Source of the DNA: CAYZWU01 sp964482235
GTDB lineage: Bacteria; Planctomycetota; B15-G4; CAYZWU01
Assembly: GCA_964482235.1 (NCBI GenBank)
Contig: CAYZWU010000051.1
Span: 1 to 37,094 of the forward strand
DNA: 37,094 nucleotides
Reading direction: 5' to 3'
In this document: positions 31,712 to 37,094 of the stretch, one piece after another
Numbering within the stretch: position 1 is the stretch's first letter
Layout of the letters: each line of letters opens with the position of its first letter
Program-made: the position numbers and the translations under genes
Notes under the pieces: generated by a model
Seen by the model: the letters and a program-made list of their open reading frames with translations, nothing else
What the model was told of the DNA's origin: nothing
Databases searched by the model: none

Positions 31712-33052
31712 TTATTTCTCGCCGCGCCGCCCCGTCGTGAAAGAAGGAGCGAAGGGCAACAGGGGGGCGAGGCTCTCCTCGTCGTAGAGAACCATCATGA
31801 GACGGTCGAGGCCAACGGCGACCCCTCCGGCCGGGGGCATCCCGTGTTCGAGGGCATCGAGGAATGCCTCGTCAAGGGGAACCGGAGGCCTTGCCTCGGC
31901 CGCCTTGACCTTTCCTTCGTCCTCGAAACGCCGTCTCTGCTCTGCAGGATCGTTCAGCTCGGTGAACCCGTTGGCCAGCTCGATGCCGTCCAGGTAGAGC
32001 TCGAACCGCTCGGAGACCAGGGGGTCGTCATGGCGAACCTTGGAAAGCGCAGCCTGGCTGGCCGGGAAATCGACGAGAAACACGGGCCCGCACGAACGGA
32101 GCGCCGGCTCGATCGCATTGACCAGGATCTTGAAGTAGCGAGTCTCAGACGAATCATCGCCGGACAGGCCGAATAGCCCTGCCGACGCTTCCTTCTCGGC
32201 AAAAGATCTGTCCGCCCCCTCGAGATAGGGTTCCAGGTCGACTCCTGCAAAGGACCTGAAAGCCTCCCGAAGAGTGAGGCGACGGAAGGGAGCGGCGAAC
32301 CGGTCGGCGTGACGGGAACGGAGCCCTCGCGCCAGGCTGCAGACGAGCTGCTCGAGATCCTCCATGATCTCGATGCTCGAGGCAAAGGCCCTGTACCACT
32401 CCAGCATGGTGAACTCGAGGGAGTGAAAGCCGCCGTCCTCCTCCGGGCCGTTGCGAAAGACGCGCGCCATCTCGAAGATCCTCTCCAGCCCGCCGGCGAG
32501 GAGCCGCTTGTGTGCGTATTCCGGGGAGGTGATGAGGAAGGCGTCGCAGGATCGGTTCCGCCCGTCGACGCGAGTGCGAAACGGCTCGATGTGGGGTTCC
32601 TGTCCGGCGGCAGGCACCATGATCGGCGTCTCCACCTCGATGAATCCCCGCTCCTCGAAGAAGGCGCGTACCGCGGCTTTCACCCTGTTTCTCCTGGTGA
32701 ACGGCTCAGAGCCTGCGCTGAAGAGCCGCGCGTTGGGCGAATCCTCGGGCAGGCTCGGGCGTCCCGGAGCGAGAAGATTCCAGGATTCGACGTGAAATAG
32801 ACCGTCTCCGGCGAGGCTCCCGAAAAGCTCGACGATATCGCCTGCCGCCGGGCGAGGGACCTCGGGCCGCCCCGGTCGGGAGCCGAGAGAGAGAGCGACG
32901 AAACCCGATGCGTCACGGAGCAGGAGGGCTTCCTCATCCTCGATGACCCTGCCAGCGATCCACCGAGGAACACCTTCCGCCAGGTCGGCGGTCATGGACT
33001 GGCGCCTGGTTCGTGTCGGATAGCTCTCGTCTTCGAAGGAGGATGCATTCAT
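31712..33052 (-). CDS. epmA: EF-P lysine ligase (EpmA/PoxA) with N-terminal OB-like domain
   Basis: 446 residues. EpmA attaches (R)-beta-lysine to the loop lysine of EF-P and derives from class II lysyl-tRNA synthetase. The catalytic part (about 125-446) matches EpmA closely: GQEPHIEPF, LITSPEYAHKRLLAGG, FRNGPEEDGGFHSLEFTMLE (motif 2), DGIELANGFTELNDPAEQ and GGVAVGLDRLMM (motif 3). E. coli EpmA has only about 325 residues. Here residues 28-112 form an additional strand-rich region (GRVIEDEEALLLRDASG and GDIVELFGS) like the OB-fold of LysRS. It is too short and too EpmA-like to be LysRS itself. efp with Lys34 is in the same window; epmB is not. Confidence 0.88.
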   Translation of the reverse strand: MNASSFEDESYPTRTRRQSMTADLAEGVPRWIAGRVIEDEEALLLRDASGFVALSLGSRPGRPEVPRPAAGDIVELFGSLAGDGLFHVESWNLLAPGRPSLPEDSPNARLFSAGSEPFTRRNRVKAAVRAFFEERGFIEVETPIMVPAAGQEPHIEPFRTRVDGRNRSCDAFLITSPEYAHKRLLAGGLERIFEMARVFRNGPEEDGGFHSLEFTMLEWYRAFASSIEIMEDLEQLVCSLARGLRSRHADRFAAPFRRLTLREAFRSFAGVDLEPYLEGADRSFAEKEASAGLFGLSGDDSSETRYFKILVNAIEPALRSCGPVFLVDFPASQAALSKVRHDDPLVSERFELYLDGIELANGFTELNDPAEQRRRFEDEGKVKAAEARPPVPLDEAFLDALEHGMPPAGGVAVGLDRLMMVLYDEESLAPLLPFAPSFTTGRRGEK

Positions 33053-33064
33053 GTCCCAATCGTA

Positions 33065-33086
33065 TCAGATGCCGAGGATCATCTGA
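33065..33086. promoter_or_regulatory. operator-like dyad upstream of epmA
   Basis: A perfect 7-base inverted repeat, TCAGATG and CATCTGA, separated by eight bases. It ends 12 bases before the epmA start, in the divergent gap between epmA and the sulfatase-like gene. It could be a regulator-binding site or a small leader hairpin. I do not recognise it. Confidence 0.3.
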
Positions 33087-33195
33087 ATCCCCCACTTCCA
33101 GCGAGCCGGAGAGAAAGACGTCTCGATCCCGCAATCGTCCGGAGCGGTACCTGCCTGCGCCTTTCAGTCGACATCTGGGAAGGTCAAGAAGAGCA

Positions 33196-33224
33196 TTGCC
33201 AACGGCGCCGCCCGGTCCTATCTT
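33196..33224 (+). promoter_or_regulatory. sigma-70-type promoter of the sulfatase-like gene
   Basis: TTGCCA (33196-33201), 17 bases, then TATCTT (33219-33224): five and four of six consensus bases. The predicted start near 33231 lies after a TTG at 33224 that would otherwise be a possible start codon, and so favours the ATG at 33320. Confidence 0.5.
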
Positions 33225-33319
33225 TGAAGCCGATGCGATCGTACTTCGGATTCGGTCGGCCCGAAGTTCCCTGCTTGTCCGGCCTGATGACCCGGTCTCA
33301 GCGTAGGAAACATATCCAG

Positions 33320-35770
33320 ATGATTGATAGACAGCTTCTGCCCCGCCGCGGATGTTCGAGAGCGATACCCGGAACGGGCATCCTTCTTCTCCCGTCTCCT
33401 GCCGCTCTCCTCCGGAAGCACCGGAGCGCGCTGGTCCTTCTCCTGGCAGCGTGCCTCGTTGCGGGAGGATGCTCCGATGGCGAGGAGGGTTCCCTGGACG
33501 GAAAGTGGAACGTTCTGCTCATCACGCTGGACACCGTCCGGAGCGACAGGCTCGGGTGCTACGGCTATTCCGAGCCCACCACGCCGAACCTGGACAGGCT
33601 GGCGGCGCGGGGAGTGCTCTTCCGGCACGCCGTGGCCCCCACGCCGATCACGCTGCCCTCGCACGCCACCATCCTCACGGGCCTCGATCCCCACGAACAC
33701 GGTGTTCGGAACAACGGCACCTTCGTCCTCGACAAGGCGCAGAGGACGCTGGCAGAGGCTCTTCGCGAAGAGGGCTTCGCCACGGGGGCGACCCTGGGCG
33801 CCTTTCCCGTGGAGTCGAGATTCGGCCTGGATCAAGGTTTCAGCGTCTACGACGACGAGTTCACCCTGGGCCGCAACGCCGCTTCGGTGCGCCTGGCCCA
33901 GAGGGAGGCCGGAGAGGTGACCGCGAAGACCCTTGCCTGGATCGGGAAGAACAAGGGAAAGCCCTTCTTCCACTGGGCCCACTACTTCGATCCTCATTTT
34001 CCCTACGAGCCGCCGCCGCCATACTCGAAAAGGTTCAAGAACCCGTACGACGGCGAGATCGCAAAGACCGATGCCTCCATCGGCGAGCTGATCAAGGGGC
34101 TGGAGAAGATGAAGCTTCTCGAGAGCACCTGGATCCTCTGCGTGGGAGACCACGGCGAGTCGCTCGGCGAGCATGGCGAGCCGACCCACACCATGCTTAT
34201 CTACGGAGCCACGCAGTCTGTGCCGTGCCTGCTCATTCCACCGAAGGGCTGGAGCGGGATTCCGGAAGGGAAGATTCGCGGCCGCATTGTGCAGGATGTG
34301 GTGCGACTCAAGGATCTGGCTCCCACGATCGTTCACGTCCTTGGCCTCGACGGCTCGAAGCTGGCGGCGAGCGGCAGCAGTCTGCTTCCGCTGATCGAGG
34401 GCTCGGGCAAGGGACCGGGCCCGGCCTACATGGAAACGCTGGTTCCATCGCTCGAGTTCGGCTGGAGCGAGCTGCGCGGCGTGAGAACCGACCGCTGGTG
34501 CTACATCAAGGCTCCAGAGCCCGAGCTTTACGATATCGCCGCCGACCCCGGCGAGGTGAACAACGTCCACGACGCCCACCCCGGGATCGTGAGAAAGCTG
34601 TCGGGACTGTGCGATTCATTCATGGAAAACGAGATCGATCTGAAAACTCGCACCCTGGATCCCGACACGGTGGCCCGGCTGCGCAACCTGGGCTACAGCG
34701 CAGCTCCGGTGCGCAGGAACAGCACCTCGAGCGGCAAGGATCCGAAGAAGCTGATGTCGCTGTTCGTCAAGATCAACGACGCCCGGACAGCCACGGAATC
34801 ATCGCGTCTGAAAGAGGCCAGGCAGCTTCTCGAATCGGTGCTCGAGGAGGATCCCGGCAACCCGCTGGCCGTCACGCTCATGGGCGACACCTTGCTGGTT
34901 CTTGGCGACTTCCCCGCGGCAAAGAAGCTGTTCACGGGATATCTGGAGGAGCACCCCAGGGATTCCGCGATCCGCGTCAAGCTGGCGCAGGCCCTGGCTT
35001 CCTCCGACGATTTCGCCGGAGCCCTCGGGATGGTGGAGATCGCCCTGAAGGATGATCCTTTCTGCAACGAGGCATGCGAGCTCTATCCGCGGCTTCTCCT
35101 CAAGCTGGAACGGGAGGAGGAAGCCCGCGCTTTTCTGGAGGAAGCGATCGGGAAGGGGCCGAAAAGCGCCGAGTCCCACGTACGTTTCGCTTTGTTCCTG
35201 ATGTCTCGCGGCGAAACGCAGCGCGGTTCGGAGCTTCTCGACAAGGCTTTGAAGATCGATGACAAGCACGCCCGGGCCAACGGACTCAAGGGCGAGATGC
35301 TCTTTTCCTCGGCTCTCGGAGAGCAAAAGCAAGGACACCGCGTCGAGGCGGAAAGACTGCTGGGCTCGGCAAGATCGCATTTTCGGGCCGCCCTTGCGTC
35401 GGATCCACTCGAGAGCGTGGCCGCCTATCGGGAAGCCTCCTTCCTCTCATCGGAAAATCGTGTCGATGATGCGGTGCGGCTCTGCCGCAATGCCCTGGTC
35501 AGACAGCCGGACATGGTGGAGGCGCACGTCCTGGCGACCAAGCTGTTGACGATCTCGAAGAAGTACGAAGAAGCGATCCCTCATTATCATTCCGCTCTCA
35601 CGCTCGGTTTCGAAAACCCTGGATTCCTGCTGAATTACGGAAGCGTCCTCTCGGCGACAGGCAGATACGAGAAGGCGATCGAGATCTGGGAAAGAGGGCT
35701 CAGGGGAAATCCGCCGCCCGATCTCGCGGAGAAGCTCCGGCTCAGCATCGAGAGGACGGCGAACAAATAA
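33320..35770 (+). CDS. sulfatase/alkaline-phosphatase-superfamily lipoprotein with TPR repeats
   Basis: 816 residues from the ATG at 33320. The hydrophobic run ALVLLLAACLVAGGC has Cys51 in a lipobox, with a long positively charged region before it; the exact start is uncertain. The enzyme domain (about 62-440) has LITLDTVRSDRLGCYGY (metal Asp), TPITLPSHATILTG (nucleophile region) and VGDHGESLGEHGEPTH (metal Asp/His). Where sulfatases have Cys or Ser in C/S-x-P-S-R, this protein has Thr111 (T-L-P-S-H), so it cannot form formylglycine there. It may be a phosphodiesterase or phosphotransferase. Residues from about 480 to the end are TPR-like helix pairs. A periplasmic or outer-membrane location is likely. 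Confidence 0.85.
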   Translation: MIDRQLLPRRGCSRAIPGTGILLLPSPAALLRKHRSALVLLLAACLVAGGCSDGEEGSLDGKWNVLLITLDTVRSDRLGCYGYSEPTTPNLDRLAARGVLFRHAVAPTPITLPSHATILTGLDPHEHGVRNNGTFVLDKAQRTLAEALREEGFATGATLGAFPVESRFGLDQGFSVYDDEFTLGRNAASVRLAQREAGEVTAKTLAWIGKNKGKPFFHWAHYFDPHFPYEPPPPYSKRFKNPYDGEIAKTDASIGELIKGLEKMKLLESTWILCVGDHGESLGEHGEPTHTMLIYGATQSVPCLLIPPKGWSGIPEGKIRGRIVQDVVRLKDLAPTIVHVLGLDGSKLAASGSSLLPLIEGSGKGPGPAYMETLVPSLEFGWSELRGVRTDRWCYIKAPEPELYDIAADPGEVNNVHDAHPGIVRKLSGLCDSFMENEIDLKTRTLDPDTVARLRNLGYSAAPVRRNSTSSGKDPKKLMSLFVKINDARTATESSRLKEARQLLESVLEEDPGNPLAVTLMGDTLLVLGDFPAAKKLFTGYLEEHPRDSAIRVKLAQALASSDDFAGALGMVEIALKDDPFCNEACELYPRLLLKLEREEEARAFLEEAIGKGPKSAESHVRFALFLMSRGETQRGSELLDKALKIDDKHARANGLKGEMLFSSALGEQKQGHRVEAERLLGSARSHFRAALASDPLESVAAYREASFLSSENRVDDAVRLCRNALVRQPDMVEAHVLATKLLTISKKYEEAIPHYHSALTLGFENPGFLLNYGSVLSATGRYEKAIEIWERGLRGNPPPDLAEKLRLSIERTANK

Positions 35771-35799
35771 TCGGCGTGATCTATTCCTGTCGATAACGA

Positions 35800-36768
35800 T
35801 CAAGGTTCAGCCATAGAAACGGCGCAATAGAACTCGATCGGTTCGGTCATCTTGGAGATGAAGACATCGAATCCCTCGATGAGGTAGGTCGATGCCGCCA
35901 GATAATAGCTGGTGTTGCCCTTGATCAGGTTATCGAAATACAAGGCTATGAGATCGACCTCGTTGTTCATTCTGGCATCGTAGCTGAAATTCGAAGGGTC
36001 GTCATAGGGCAGCAGCTCGTAGGGATCGCCGGAGCCGGTCTCCACCAGGTAGAGATAGAATCCCGAGTAGTCGCCGGAAGCGGGCGGAGTCCAGACGACC
36101 CTCCCCAGGTGAATCAGGAGATCCCGCTGGTCTACCCTCTTGCCTCCCAGATAGAGGGCGACGGTGTACCTGTATAGACCTATCTGCTGCTCCTCATAGT
36201 GGAATTTCTTCGCATTCCCGTCCAGCACGGCCACCGTCTCGCAGCCGCGATAGAATACGATGCTTTCACCGGGACTGGTGAGCTCCCACGAGAAGTCCAG
36301 CACGTTGCGATCCTTGGTATAGTTGAACCAGAGTATCGAAGGGTGCTCGGACTGGTAGGTGAAGGCGTTGGCCAAAGTGTGTTTACCTTCGCTGCTGGTC
36401 ACTGAGACATCAACGGTGTTGAATTCATCGAGCTGTATCGCGGAACCCTGGGCATATGGAGGAGTCAGACAGCTGATTGTGCCAGGATCGAGAACCGTGA
36501 TCTCGGTCGCCGCGGATTCTCCGAAGTAGACCATGGTGTCAGGATTCTTGACGAAGTGCTTTCCCTTGATTCTCACATGCACCCCTCCGGTCACATGCCC
36601 TTTGTCAGGGGAGAGGCTCAGGATCACAGGGGGTTCGGACGATCCGCTGGCGGCAGGACCGGAACCGGATCCTCCGCCGCAGCTGAGACAGACAAGAAGT
36701 AGGAACAGGATCGCAGGCAGGCAGACCGGTTGCCGTTTTCGTTTTTGGGATTCCAGTGGAATGTACAT
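35800..36768 (-). CDS. IPT/TIG-domain lipoprotein
   Basis: 322 residues. A signal with KRKR, a Leu-rich core and the lipobox LSC (Cys30) is followed by a Gly/Ser-rich tether. Residues about 46-138 form an IPT/TIG immunoglobulin-like domain: PVILSLSPDKGHVTGGVHV, a GKHF turn, VYFGESAATEI, and PPYAQG. The rest (140-322) is strand-rich with many aromatic residues and no family I recognise. WTPPASGDYSGFYLYL resembles part of a fibronectin-III strand set. Probably surface- or periplasm-exposed, possibly in adhesion or polymer binding. It converges with the sulfatase-like gene 29 bases away. Confidence 0.8.
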   Translation of the reverse strand: MYIPLESQKRKRQPVCLPAILFLLLVCLSCGGGSGSGPAASGSSEPPVILSLSPDKGHVTGGVHVRIKGKHFVKNPDTMVYFGESAATEITVLDPGTISCLTPPYAQGSAIQLDEFNTVDVSVTSSEGKHTLANAFTYQSEHPSILWFNYTKDRNVLDFSWELTSPGESIVFYRGCETVAVLDGNAKKFHYEEQQIGLYRYTVALYLGGKRVDQRDLLIHLGRVVWTPPASGDYSGFYLYLVETGSGDPYELLPYDDPSNFSYDARMNNEVDLIALYFDNLIKGNTSYYLAASTYLIEGFDVFISKMTEPIEFYCAVSMAEP

Positions 36769-37094
36769 CAGAAAGACTTGTTATCCAAAAATTAACCGCC
36801 GCCCGACGGGGATGGATTTTCCCGTTTGGGCTTTTTCTCCTCCGTGAGATCGAACAGTCAGTTTCCGAGCCGCGTCGTGGTGAAAGGAGTTCACTCCACT
36901 CGAGGCCAGACGTCGATGCAAGAACCGCCGGATGTACGGCCGCGCAGCTTTTGCGGAAGCAGGCGCCGCCATGATCGAATGACGCAATCAACGATCTGAC
37001 TGTTATTCAAGAACGGAAAGACACCGCCATTTATCTTTGAAGCAGTACCTTGTTAAAAAACAGGCTTCCTGAAAAAACCAATGAGCGTAAGTTC
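36769..37094. other. gene-free right end of the window
   Basis: About 326 bases upstream of the IPT/TIG lipoprotein. I see no gene, no convincing promoter and no clear terminator. The last 60 bases are more A+T-rich and hold a weak TGTT/AACA inverted repeat near 37050 that I would not call. Confidence 0.5.

Noticed and set aside
31712..33052. A second lysyl-tRNA synthetase
   Set aside because: The catalytic motifs match EpmA, and the protein is about 50 residues shorter than LysRS and lacks its usual sequence patterns.

Overview
The window reads as a GC-rich chromosome segment of a didermic (LPS-bearing) bacterium. LpxH (lipid A), GmhA (heptose), dTDP-sugar genes, several lipoproteins and EF-P with an EpmA-type ligase all point to an outer membrane. 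HEAT/TPR-rich lipoproteins, a sigma-54 activator cluster, EndoQ and an AmaP-like protein beside accBC suggest a deep-branching or candidate phylum (FCB-like, such as Krumholzibacteria or Eisenbacteria) rather than a standard proteobacterium. The phylum is inference only. No rRNA, tRNA, CRISPR array, insertion sequence or prophage gene was recognised.

Layout. 1-742 (minus): the start of a Tat-exported protein and a DUF6599-like lipoprotein. 743-1250 is a gene-free stretch with a strong hairpin terminator. 1251-8855 (minus): one tight cluster transcribed leftward, sigma-54 regulator > lpxH > cmk > rpsA > HEAT/TPR lipoprotein. The S1 protein has a long repetitive Glu/Ala/Pro tail, and the following lipoprotein has no ATG, GTG or TTG start upstream of its lipobox. 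9030-9602 (plus): gmhA. 9762-13650 (plus): a consensus-like promoter, a structured leader and a three-gene signalling cluster: a degenerate receiver-kinase protein with Pro in place of the phospho-His, a histidine kinase whose receiver has Asn in place of Asp, and a canonical sigma-54 activator.

13673-23609 (minus): a probable ten-gene operon read leftward, efp > accB > accC > amaP-like > uxs > glmS > epimerase > rfbA > rfbD > rfbB, joining translation and fatty-acid genes to nucleotide-sugar synthesis. rfbC is not in the window. 23736-29514 (plus): promoter, HEAT-PDZ-S41 protease, EndoQ nuclease, UvrD-like helicase and a terminator. EndoQ and the helicase both end in QxTLF, a clamp-binding-like tail. 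29575-33052 (minus): NIL-domain protein, secreted HEAT protein and EpmA with an extra OB-fold-like domain. 33196-35770 (plus): lipoprotein of the sulfatase/alkaline phosphatase superfamily with Thr at the nucleophile position and C-terminal TPRs. 35800-36768 (minus): IPT/TIG lipoprotein. The last 326 bases hold nothing recognisable.

How the genes connect: EF-P (Lys34) and EpmA form a modification pair within the window. LpxH, GmhA, GlmS, UXS, the epimerase and RfbABD supply the cell envelope. EndoQ and the helicase look like a base-damage repair pair. The two sigma-54 activators imply RpoN-dependent control of targets that are not visible here.
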